Source: Natronosalvus caseinilyticus
GTDB lineage: Archaea > Halobacteriota > Halobacteria > Halobacteriales > Natrialbaceae
Assembly: GCF_017357105.1 (NCBI RefSeq)
Contig: NZ_CP071596.1
Span: 1,860,001-1,924,000, forward strand
DNA: 64,000 bases
Direction of reading: 5' to 3'
Below, one piece after another: positions 57,058 to 64,000 of this stretch. A program made the position numbers and the translations under genes. The notes under the pieces were generated by a model, which was not told the origin of the DNA, searched no databases, and saw nothing but the letters and a program-made list of their open reading frames with translations. How positions within the stretch are numbered: the first letter of the stretch is position 1; the number at the start of each line of letters is the position of its first letter.

Positions 57058-57564
57058 ATGACGAGCAAGAAACGACGTCAGCGCGGCTCGCGAACCCACG
57101 GCGGCGGCACGCACAAGAACCGCCGCGGGGCCGGCCACCGAGGTGGCCGCGGCAAAGCCGGGCGTGACAAACACGAGTTCCACAACTACGAATCGAGAGA
57201 GAAACACGGCTTCAAGCGACCACAGGGCGCCCAGCCCACCGTCGCCGAGATCGACGTCCAGACACTCGACGAGGACGCGATCCTCTACGTCGCCGACGGC
57301 GACGCCGAAGAGACCGACGACGGCTACGCCATCGACGCCCGCGACGTCGTCGAGGACGGCTACGAGGCCGACGTCGTCAAGGTCCTCGGCAGCGGCCAGG
57401 TCCGGAACACGCTCGAGATCACGGCGGACGCCTTCACCGAGACGGCCCGCGAGAAACTCGAGGACGCCGGTGGCGAAGCGGTCGTCTCCGAGCGCGCACA
57501 GGCAGCAGAGGAAAACGACGAAGCCGAGGCGGAAGCCGAAGCCGACAAGGCCACTGAGGACTAA
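57058..57564 (+). CDS. rpl15: 50S ribosomal protein uL15
   Basis: A 168-residue uL15 with KKRRQRGSRTHGGGTHKNRR and GHRGGRGKAGRDKHEFHNYE. The final 30 residues are Glu/Ala-rich. Two bases separate it from secY. Confidence 0.97.
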   Translation: MTSKKRRQRGSRTHGGGTHKNRRGAGHRGGRGKAGRDKHEFHNYESREKHGFKRPQGAQPTVAEIDVQTLDEDAILYVADGDAEETDDGYAIDARDVVEDGYEADVVKVLGSGQVRNTLEITADAFTETAREKLEDAGGEAVVSERAQAAEENDEAEAEAEADKATED

Positions 57565-57566
57565 CC

Positions 57567-59036
57567 ATGGGATGGAAGGAAGCCGCTGAACCGGTCTTGA
57601 CGCGAATGCCCACCGTTCGCCGCCCGGAAGGGCACGTTCCCTTCAAGCGAAAGCTGGGGTGGACGGCGGGGATTCTCGTACTGTACTTCTTCCTGACGAA
57701 CATCGCGGTCCTGGGCGTCGCTCAGGGCGGCGAGGACCTGTTCGGCCAGTTCCGCGCGATCTTAGCCGGTGAGCACGGCTCACTCCTGCAGGTCGGTATT
57801 GGCCCAATCGTCACCGCCAGCATCGTGTTGCAGTTGCTCGGTGGGGCGAATCTGCTCGGACTCGACACCAACGACCCGCGCGATCAGGTCCTCTACCAGG
57901 GTCTGCAGAAGCTGCTCGTCGTCGTGATGACGGCGCTGACGGCCCTGCCGATGGTGTTCGCCGGCAGCTTCCTTCCGTCAGTGAACGTCCTCCAGCTCGG
58001 CGGCCTCACCCTTACGGGGGCTGAGGTGCAGACGCTGATGTTCGTACAGATCTTCATCGGCGGGATCCTCATCCTCTACATGGACGAGGTCGTCAGCAAG
58101 TGGGGCGTCGGCAGCGGTGTCGGCCTGTTCATCATCGCCGGAGTCAGCCAGCGACTCGTCTCGGGATTCCTCTCGCTTTCCGACCAGGGATTCTTCTACA
58201 GCTGGTACCAGATCCTGTTCACCGATGAGATTGCGGTCAATTCCTGGCTCAGTAGCGAGGGCTTCAATACGCTGTTCATCGCCAATAACGGCGGCCAGCT
58301 GCTGGCGCTCGCGACGACACTGTTGATCTTCGGGATCGTCGTCTACGCGGAGTCCGTCCGCGTCGAGATCCCGCTGAGCCACGCCCGCGTAAAGGGTGCT
58401 CGCGGACGCTTCCCCGTAAAGCTCATCTACGCGAGCGTCCTGCCGATGATCCTCGTTCGCGCCGTGCAGGCGAACATCCAGTTCCTGGGCCAGATCCTCC
58501 AGAGTCAGTGGTCGATGCCCGGGTGGCTCGGCGTCTACTCCAACGGACAGCCGGTCGGCGGGTTCTTCTACTACTTCGCGCCGATCTACTCGCCGGGCGA
58601 CTGGATGTGGTGGACGGGACAGACCCCCGCGGGAATTGACCCCTGGCAGATCATGGTGCGGATCGGCATCGACCTGACGTTCATGGTCGTTGGTGGTGCC
58701 ATCTTCGCCATCTTCTGGGTCGAAACGACGGACATGGGGCCGAAAGCGACGGCTCGACAGATCCAGAACTCCGGGATGCAGATCCCCGGCTTCCGCCAGA
58801 ACGCGGGTGTCGTCGAGAAGGTCATGGAGCGGTACATTCCGCAGGTGACCGTCATCGGCGGCGCGCTCGTCGGGTTGCTCGCCGTCTGGGCGAATATGCT
58901 CGGTACCATCGGTGCCGTCTCCGGAACCGGCCTGCTGCTCGCGGTCTCGATCACGTACAAACTGTACGAGGAGATCGCCGAGGAGCAGTTGATGGAGATG
59001 CATCCGATGATGCGCCAGATGTTCGGCGGCGAGTAG
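57567..59036 (+). CDS. secY: Preprotein translocase subunit SecY
   Basis: A 489-residue SecY, the pore of the Sec translocon, with ten membrane helices. Helix 1 is FKRKLGWTAGILVLYFFLTN; the plug and helix 2 region follow (LQVGIGPIVTASIVLQLLGG); YMDEVVSKWGVGSGVGLFI and SVRVEIPLSHARVKGARGRF are conserved cytoplasmic segments that contact the ribosome. It ends the ribosomal superoperon; adk is not directly after it. Confidence 0.98.
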   Translation: MGWKEAAEPVLTRMPTVRRPEGHVPFKRKLGWTAGILVLYFFLTNIAVLGVAQGGEDLFGQFRAILAGEHGSLLQVGIGPIVTASIVLQLLGGANLLGLDTNDPRDQVLYQGLQKLLVVVMTALTALPMVFAGSFLPSVNVLQLGGLTLTGAEVQTLMFVQIFIGGILILYMDEVVSKWGVGSGVGLFIIAGVSQRLVSGFLSLSDQGFFYSWYQILFTDEIAVNSWLSSEGFNTLFIANNGGQLLALATTLLIFGIVVYAESVRVEIPLSHARVKGARGRFPVKLIYASVLPMILVRAVQANIQFLGQILQSQWSMPGWLGVYSNGQPVGGFFYYFAPIYSPGDWMWWTGQTPAGIDPWQIMVRIGIDLTFMVVGGAIFAIFWVETTDMGPKATARQIQNSGMQIPGFRQNAGVVEKVMERYIPQVTVIGGALVGLLAVWANMLGTIGAVSGTGLLLAVSITYKLYEEIAEEQLMEMHPMMRQMFGGE

Positions 59037-59198
59037 CCACGCCTTTCACTTTTCCTGCCGTTCTCCTCGTTCTCGAGCGACGCATCTGTCGGGGCCGCGG
59101 CGCCTGACGCGTATTTTCGAGTCTCGAGCGAACCGGCCGAAGCACAACTGCAGGATATATATGGGCGAAGGGACAAGCCTCTGCTAAGAGCTGGTTCG

Positions 59199-59660
59199 AT
59201 GTCAGAGATATACCTGGTAAGCACACTCCTGATGGGATTAATCGTGCTCGGTGCGGCAGCGATCATCACCCGAATGGGTCAGCGGGCGACGCCGAGTGGG
59301 CACGCGGGAACGCGCAGCGGGTACGCCGAGTGGTCGCCGCGAACGGCTACCGAGGAAAGTCGCGTCGTCGCCATCGCGAAGACACCCGTGGTCTGGGCGC
59401 TCGGCTTCGTCGGCACTGCCGTCGCCCTCCTGGCCGGCGCCGTGCTGGTCGTCAGCGAAGGGGAGTACGTCGACTCGGCGCTTGTCGAACCGATCGTCTT
59501 CGCCGTCGGCGGCGCCGCCCTGATCGGTTACGTCTTCTTCGGTGCGTACTTCGCCGCTCGAGACCGGTTCGGAAACACGGCCATGGGCGTCGCCTTCGCG
59601 GCGCTCACCCTGGGCGTCCTGGGACTGCTCGCGGTCGCCGTCCTTCTCGTGATGGGGTAG
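59199..59660 (+). CDS. Four-helix membrane protein, unknown function
   Basis: A 153-residue protein with helices at about 4-25 (IYLVSTLLMGLIVLGAAAII), 64-86, 97-117 and 124-150, and a polar loop at 27-62 (RMGQRATPSGHAGTRSGYAE). I do not recognise a named family. TATATATG at about 59156 is 40 bases before the ATG. Its neighbours downstream are a cytochrome-oxidase subunit and other membrane proteins, so a link to respiration is possible. Confidence 0.7.
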   Translation: MSEIYLVSTLLMGLIVLGAAAIITRMGQRATPSGHAGTRSGYAEWSPRTATEESRVVAIAKTPVVWALGFVGTAVALLAGAVLVVSEGEYVDSALVEPIVFAVGGAALIGYVFFGAYFAARDRFGNTAMGVAFAALTLGVLGLLAVAVLLVMG

Positions 59661-60071
59661 GCCTGACCCATTTTCCGTATTTCCCTCGACTAGCCGTATC
59701 GACCGCCCGAGAGAGTGAACGCTCTTCCATCGCTCTCCAGCACACCGCTTTTCCCTCGAGTGGGGTTGAACCGAACCCCGGTTGTCGGTCTCGAGTGCTA
59801 TCCAGTTTCAGCAGGCGAGTCTCAGTCTGATAGGACGCGCGTCCGTGCGGTGACTACCCTGTGATTCATCGGACGGCTATACATCGGGTCGTGGATTCGC
59901 CCCATACGTCTGTAGTCTGGCCTCCGGTGTAGCCTCGACGTGATGCGGTCCTCGTGGTCGACTCGAGTGAAGTGACGTCTGGAGACCGAGAGTGGAAGGG
60001 ACGAGGGGGATGAGAGAAAGCGACCGTACAGACGAGAAAGCAGAGAGGCGAACAGCCGCGGCCGTCGACCG
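59661..60071. other. Convergent intergenic region, nothing recognised
   Basis: This 411-base gap lies between two genes that point at each other. It starts with a T-rich run (ATTTTCCGTATTTCCC, 59668-59683) that could end transcription of the upstream gene. No reading frame, tRNA or strong repeat was found. Confidence 0.5.
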
Positions 60072-60335
60072 TTACTGGATCGAGAAGCCGGCGGCGACCG
60101 CCAGCAGGAAGACCATGAAGACGGCGCTGAGCATCACGTAGGTGATTGAGCGCGGTTCGTCCACGAGATGCTGGTACCAGCCGGCGATGAGCAGGGACTT
60201 GATGACGGCGAGGAAGAGCGTCGCCCCCACGGCGAACTCGTAGGTAAACCAGGGGAGTTCGAAGAACACGAACTTTGCCGTCCCTAACGACAGCAACAGG
60301 ACGTAGATGAGGGTGTAGGTTCGTACACTCGACAT
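60072..60335 (-). CDS. Cytochrome c oxidase subunit IV-type membrane protein
   Basis: An 87-residue protein with three helices and the family core YTLIYVLLLSLGTAKFVFF and LAVIKSLLIAGWYQHLVDEP, matching the prokaryotic subunit IV (COX4-pro) pattern of terminal oxidases. It probably stabilises a haem-copper oxidase. The catalytic subunits are not in this window. GGTATAAG at about 60360-60366 (minus strand) precedes the ATG by 25 bases, so the mRNA is leaderless. A start 8 codons upstream is rejected. Confidence 0.82.
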   Translation of the reverse strand: MSSVRTYTLIYVLLLSLGTAKFVFFELPWFTYEFAVGATLFLAVIKSLLIAGWYQHLVDEPRSITYVMLSAVFMVFLLAVAAGFSIQ

Positions 60336-60613
60336 TGGTGAGAGTTCGGAGAGACGCACACTTATACCTTCCTCATGCCGCTTCCGCGGGTGACTGTTCG
60401 CCTTTGGGACCGGTCGCGCTTCGCGTTCACAACTGGTCGTGTTGCACGGTCAGAACTGGCCGGACTGTACGACCGGCGAAGGTCGCTCGCATGGTCGACA
60501 CTGGTCACTCGAGCCGACGACTGCAATATCGGCGACGAGCATCCGGACTGTCGAGGGTCGAACCCGGCCCGACAACGACACCATCATGCTCGTCCGGGCC
60601 TTCGAGTCGACCA

Positions 60614-62020
60614 ATGACTGGGCGATCGGTCGCCGCTCGCCGAACGGGAATCGTCGCGGGGCTGGCCCTGCTCGCCGTCGCGCTCGTAACGGGCGTCGTC
60701 TCCGCGAGCAACATCGCCTCTGGCTTGACCCAGAGCCGTGGCGACGTGAGCGTGCCGACGTGGCTCTATCTCGCGACTGGGGCGGGTGTCGTCGGCGTCT
60801 CCGCGCTGTTGACGATGCTGGTCACCGATCGGGAGTTCCTCGCACACGCCCACGATCAGCACGTGGGCCTCTCGAACCGGACGCTCGCTCGCGCCGCCTC
60901 GATCATCGGCGGGACGGTCGGCGTCGGCGTCCTTCTCGGAATGATCGTCGTGGGGATCGTCGGCCCGCAGGGGATCGGCCTGACCAGCGCCACGGTGCTC
61001 CTCTCGTTCGTCGTCGTTCGTGCCATCCTGACGACGGTCGCCTACACGGTGGGCGATCCGTGGCCCACCCTCAATCCCTGGCGACGGATCGCGAGCGTCC
61101 TCCCGACGCTCGACCGCACGTACCCGTCCTCGCTCGGTTCCTGGCCGGCCGTCGGCGCCCTCCTGGTGTTCGTCTGGCTCGAAGTCGTCGCCCCCGTCAT
61201 CTCGAGTCCGCGGCTGCTGACGACGATCATCCTCGTCTACTCGGTGCTGACGGTGGCCGGCGCGGTCGCGTTCGGGTCGTCGACCTGGTTCGAGCGAGGC
61301 GATCCGCTGTCGGTCTGGTTTCGCCTCTACGGCTCGGTCGCACCAATCCAGCGAACCGACGACGGCCTCTCGCTTCGCTGGCCGGGCGCGAGATTGAGCG
61401 ACGACGACGTGGTAACGGACCTCTCGGTGGTCGGGTTCGTGCTCGTGTTGGTCTGGGAACTGACGTTCAGCGGCTTCATCGTCACCCCGCCGGGCGTCAC
61501 GGTGATCGAAGTGCTGGTCGGAATCGGCCTGCCGCCGCAACTGGTCTATCTCCTGTTGCTGGTCGGAGGGTACGCCCTCTGCTGGTGGGTCTACTGGACC
61601 GCGGCCGGACTGACTCGCTCGAGAGCGGAGACGTATCTCTCCCGGCGATACCTCGCGATCAGGTACGCGCCGCCGCTGCTGGCCATCGCCGCCGGCTACC
61701 ACTTCGCTCACTACATCGGCTTTTCCATCTCGCTGTGGCCGGCCCTGCTCGAGGCACTGAGTGCGCCGCTGAACCCGAGTGCGAATCCGACCCAGCTGGC
61801 GCTCACCTCCTGGTTCGGCTACGTCGAGATCGCCGGCATCCTGATCGGGCACGTGCTCGCCGTGTGGATCGCCCACGCGGTCTCGATCGAGTTGTTCCCC
61901 GGGAAGCTCCAGGCGATCCGGAGCCAGTATCCGTTCATCGTCGTCATGATCGTCTTCACGATGATCAGCTTGTACCTCGTCTCGCTGCCGACGACGAGTG
62001 CGCCGTTCGTTCCCGCCTGA
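60614..62020 (+). CDS. Polytopic membrane protein of unknown function
   Basis: A 468-residue protein with about eleven hydrophobic helices. Notable features are GDPWPTLNPWRRIASVLPTL, WSTW-like loops, LSRRYLAIRYAPPLLAIAAG followed by YHFAHYIGFSISLWPALLEA (a possible metal- or haem-related His pair) and the ending SLYLVSLPTTSAPFVPA. I do not recognise a characterised family. The ATG at 60614 is used because the long upstream open frame is rich in shadow-like composition. Neighbouring cox and zinc-ribbon membrane genes hint at respiratory-chain assembly. Confidence 0.72.
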   Translation: MTGRSVAARRTGIVAGLALLAVALVTGVVSASNIASGLTQSRGDVSVPTWLYLATGAGVVGVSALLTMLVTDREFLAHAHDQHVGLSNRTLARAASIIGGTVGVGVLLGMIVVGIVGPQGIGLTSATVLLSFVVVRAILTTVAYTVGDPWPTLNPWRRIASVLPTLDRTYPSSLGSWPAVGALLVFVWLEVVAPVISSPRLLTTIILVYSVLTVAGAVAFGSSTWFERGDPLSVWFRLYGSVAPIQRTDDGLSLRWPGARLSDDDVVTDLSVVGFVLVLVWELTFSGFIVTPPGVTVIEVLVGIGLPPQLVYLLLLVGGYALCWWVYWTAAGLTRSRAETYLSRRYLAIRYAPPLLAIAAGYHFAHYIGFSISLWPALLEALSAPLNPSANPTQLALTSWFGYVEIAGILIGHVLAVWIAHAVSIELFPGKLQAIRSQYPFIVVMIVFTMISLYLVSLPTTSAPFVPA

Positions 62021-62129
62021 GCTTCCACGATACTCATTCGGCCGTCGAGGTACAGTGCGGTTACTCGAGCAGTCTCCTGTTCTGGAGAACCGGCAGACAC
62101 TTTTTCGACCGCACCCTACGCAAGCGTAG

Positions 62130-62414
62130 ATGCACGCGGAGCCCGTCACCGAACCCGAGTACGACGTGCCCGAGGAGGGACCGGCACTGAGCTGTCCCTA
62201 CTGCGCTCGCCCGCTCCAGACCGAGGAACTCCTCACGTATCACGTGGGTCTCGCTCACGACGACGTTTGCAGCGACGCTGAGCGCGAGGCGTTCGAGGAG
62301 GCCCGCGAGGACGAGGAGTTCGACCTGTTCACCTTCCACGCGAAGGCGGCCGTCTCGGTGTTTCTGATCTACTTCATGTTCGTGTTCCTCTACGGACTCG
62401 TCTGGTCGGGCTGA
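62130..62414 (+). CDS. Small zinc-finger membrane protein (DUF7410-like)
   Basis: A 94-residue protein with a likely zinc site C22-x2-C25 and H38, H43 (LSCPYCARPLQTEELLTYH, VGLAHDDVC) in an acidic soluble part, followed by one helix (about 72-92: AAVSVFLIYFMFVFLYGLVW). This shape is common near cytochrome-oxidase genes in haloarchaea. The function is unknown; a role in copper or haem insertion is speculation. It starts 109 bases after the polytopic gene, same strand. Confidence 0.75.
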   Translation: MHAEPVTEPEYDVPEEGPALSCPYCARPLQTEELLTYHVGLAHDDVCSDAEREAFEEAREDEEFDLFTFHAKAAVSVFLIYFMFVFLYGLVWSG

Positions 62415-62520
62415 CGCGATAGGCTTCGAGTCCGCCCCGTTCCGAGCCCAGCCTCCGAGCCCGCCAAGACCGGCACGCGCCGCCCGGACCTATTTTGGGC
62501 TCAGCGTGGTGCAGCCGTCT

Positions 62521-63312
62521 ATGGCGGACCACCACGGATCGACCGATCGGACAGTGGCCATTACCGGCGCCTCCGGACGGGTTGGTCGAGAGGCAATCGA
62601 GGCCCTGTCGGCGTACGACTGTCGCCTCTTCAGCCACAGCGAACACGAGGACATCGACAGCGAGACGCTCGAGATCGCCGACCGCGACGCCTTCTCGAAC
62701 GCGCTCGAGGGCGCGAACGTGCTGATCCACCTCGCCGCGAACCCCTCCCCCAGGGCCGAGTGGGACGACCTGGAGGGGCCGAATATCGACGGCGTGTACA
62801 ACGCGTTTGAGGCTGCCCTCGAGAACGACCTCGAGCGAGTGATCTTCGCGAGTTCGAACCACGCCGTCAACGGCGAGAACGTCGTGGACCCGACGAGGGT
62901 CGAGACCACCGGAGGCGATCCGCGCGTCGTCCGCCCCGACGACCCGCCCAGCCCCGACAGTTACTACGGCGTGACGAAGGTCTTCGGGGAGGCGATGGGC
63001 GAGTACTACGCCCGCAGACACGGCCTCGAGGTCGTGAACTTGCGAATCGGCTGGCTCCTGGACGAGGAGGAATTACGCGAAATCTGCGACGAACGCGACG
63101 GCTCCGGCGAGCGTTACGCCCGTGCGATGTGGCTCAGCCCCGCCGATTGCTGGCGCCTTCTCGAAGCGACGGTCTCGGCCTCGCTCTCGACCCACGCTAT
63201 CACCGCCCACGGCGTCTCGAACAACGCGGACCGCTTCCTGTCGCTGGCCGAGACGATGCACGAACTCGAGTATCGGCCCCGCGACGACTCGAGCGTCGTG
63301 CTCGACGAGTAA
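62521..63312 (+). CDS. azf: NAD-dependent sugar dehydrogenase/epimerase (Azf-like extended SDR)
   Basis: A 263-residue extended SDR. VAITGASGRVGREAIEAL is the NAD-binding loop, IFASSNHAVNGENV carries the active-site Ser, and SYYGVTKVFGEAMGEYYAR contains the Tyr-x3-Lys pair. Size and the Ser-Ser-Asn-His-Ala motif fit the haloarchaeal NAD-dependent glucose-6-phosphate dehydrogenase Azf and the related uronate dehydrogenases; the choice of sugar is not proven. CTATTTTGG about 28 bases upstream gives a leaderless start at ATG 62521; a GTG five codons earlier is the alternative. Confidence 0.84.
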   Translation: MADHHGSTDRTVAITGASGRVGREAIEALSAYDCRLFSHSEHEDIDSETLEIADRDAFSNALEGANVLIHLAANPSPRAEWDDLEGPNIDGVYNAFEAALENDLERVIFASSNHAVNGENVVDPTRVETTGGDPRVVRPDDPPSPDSYYGVTKVFGEAMGEYYARRHGLEVVNLRIGWLLDEEELREICDERDGSGERYARAMWLSPADCWRLLEATVSASLSTHAITAHGVSNNADRFLSLAETMHELEYRPRDDSSVVLDE

Positions 63313-63400
63313 TCGCTCAGCAGATCGATACCGAAAATCGGTTAGATCGTTGGACCGAGACGGATCGAACCGTCGAACGGTTCGATCGTCGTAGGCGGCG

Positions 63401-63811
63401 TTACCCTTGTGTCTCGTAGGACTCGAGCATCGTCAGCAGTTCCTGACCCAGGTCGCCGGTGGCGTTCCGAATCCGATTCGTTTCGGTGTCGCGGACGACC
63501 AGCCTGCACGCTTCCAGTTTCGGGAGGTGGACGTGATGGAGCGCCGTTCGGACGCGTTGTCTGTGCTCGCTGTCTGCTCGATCTGTATTCCGTAGCGCTT
63601 CGGCAACCCGGTCCGCAAGTACGTCCATCTCCATCGCTTCTTCGTCGGCGAGCTCCAACGTTCGAAGAATAACTCGACGTTGCTCGCTGGCAATTGCCAG
63701 GAGAACCTCGTCGAGAGGATTCGGTTCGCTGCCCACCGGTGAACTGGTTCTCGTCGCCTCTCCCCCGATACCCAATCCTTCCGCGCTCGACTTGCTCGAC
63801 TGGCGATCCAT
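63401..63811 (-). CDS. Soluble winged-helix protein (DUF7344-like)
   Basis: A 136-residue regulator-like protein. After a disordered start it has NPLDEVLLAIASEQRRVILR and RQRVRTALHHVHLPKLEACR, the pattern of the DUF7344-type winged helix also seen at 7226-7882 but without a membrane tail. ATG 63811 is taken; a GTG two codons upstream is possible. Its target is unknown. Confidence 0.78.
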   Translation of the reverse strand: MDRQSSKSSAEGLGIGGEATRTSSPVGSEPNPLDEVLLAIASEQRRVILRTLELADEEAMEMDVLADRVAEALRNTDRADSEHRQRVRTALHHVHLPKLEACRLVVRDTETNRIRNATGDLGQELLTMLESYETQG

Positions 63812-63872
63812 ATTCACACATTACCGGGTGAGAAGTGTGAGGATTCGCCATGATGCACGAGGGAACCCGAGC

Positions 63873-64000
63873 TTACGTGTCTCCCTCGGAGGGGAGGAGC
63901 GTGTACGTGACGAGCGCCCCGATCGCTCGGCGGAGTCGTTCCGTGACGGCCTGATCGGAAATCTCGAGTTCGTCGGCGAGTTCCTTGGTCGTACAGCCTC
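63873..64000 (-). CDS. Bat-type HTH regulator, C-terminal end only
   Basis: The last 42 residues of a protein whose start lies beyond base 64000. KELADELEISDQAVTERLRR followed by AIGALVTYTLLPSEGDT is the C-terminal end of the bat/bacterio-opsin-activator HTH (HTH_10), a haloarchaeal regulator family often fused to PAS or GAF sensors. Whether a sensor domain is present cannot be seen. Confidence 0.8.
   Translation of the reverse strand, partial: GCTTKELADELEISDQAVTERLRRAIGALVTYTLLPSEGDT

Overview
The window is chromosomal DNA of a halophilic archaeon (class Halobacteria). The evidence is high GC, strongly acidic proteins, twin-arginine signals on secreted proteins, leaderless genes with a TATA box about 25 bases before the start codon, archaeal polymerase subunits (RpoD, RpoK, RpoN), archaeal/eukaryal-type ribosomal proteins (eL18, eL19, eL32, eS4) and haloarchaeal families such as DUF7344-like winged helices and bat-type HTH. 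The long acidic tails on uS2, uS3 and uS17 and the insertion in Rpp29 suggest the Natrialbaceae side of the class; that placement is inference.

Layout. 1-6.2 kb: two tandem RND/MMPL exporters (the first runs off the left edge). 6.3-10.4 kb: an MBL hydrolase, a winged-helix membrane regulator, a lower-GC stretch with two small membrane proteins, PhoU and another winged helix. 10.6-15.6 kb: a FemAB-like/AlkP-superfamily pair facing a DegT-type aminotransferase, then a TRIC-like channel. 15.7-22.1 kb: two reverse-strand translation/transcription operons, each with a tRNA upstream: tRNA-Ser then uS13-uS4-uS11-rpoD, and tRNA-Leu then eL18-uL13-uS9-rpoN-rpoK-eno-uS2. 22.3-25.7 kb: a DUF4129/DUF58 membrane operon. 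25.8-31 kb: moaA, a DUF7504-like protein, a response regulator, a VOC protein and a MetE-like protein. 31-37.3 kb: a cupredoxin-sugar dehydrogenase fusion, an alcohol dehydrogenase with an SRPBCC partner, an isolated nuoCD and a glycine-zipper microprotein. 37.5-44.2 kb: a large secreted M14 peptidase, its neighbouring regulator, an AT-rich gene-free stretch with a duplicated tRNA-Gly end, and a lipoprotein related to polysaccharide deacetylases. 44.4-59 kb: the S10/spc ribosomal superoperon from a SPOUT methyltransferase to secY. 59-64 kb: cytochrome-oxidase subunit IV with membrane proteins of unknown role, an Azf-like dehydrogenase and two regulators.

The core of the window is housekeeping. 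Most of the ribosomal genes overlap by ATGA or lie within a few bases, so they are very probably co-transcribed. No CRISPR array, transposase, rRNA or complete mobile element was seen. The most unusual observations are: a polysaccharide-deacetylase-like lipoprotein whose catalytic motifs are replaced; three back-to-back DNA hairpins inside the coding sequence of an Rpp29 insertion; a tRNA-Gly 3' end duplicated in direct and inverted form next to AT-rich DNA; paired operator-like repeats around the promoter of the first exporter; an orphan nuoCD; and the FemAB/AlkP/DegT cluster, which may belong to an uncharacterised surface-polymer pathway. I did not find a clearly new multi-gene system that the sequence alone can prove.
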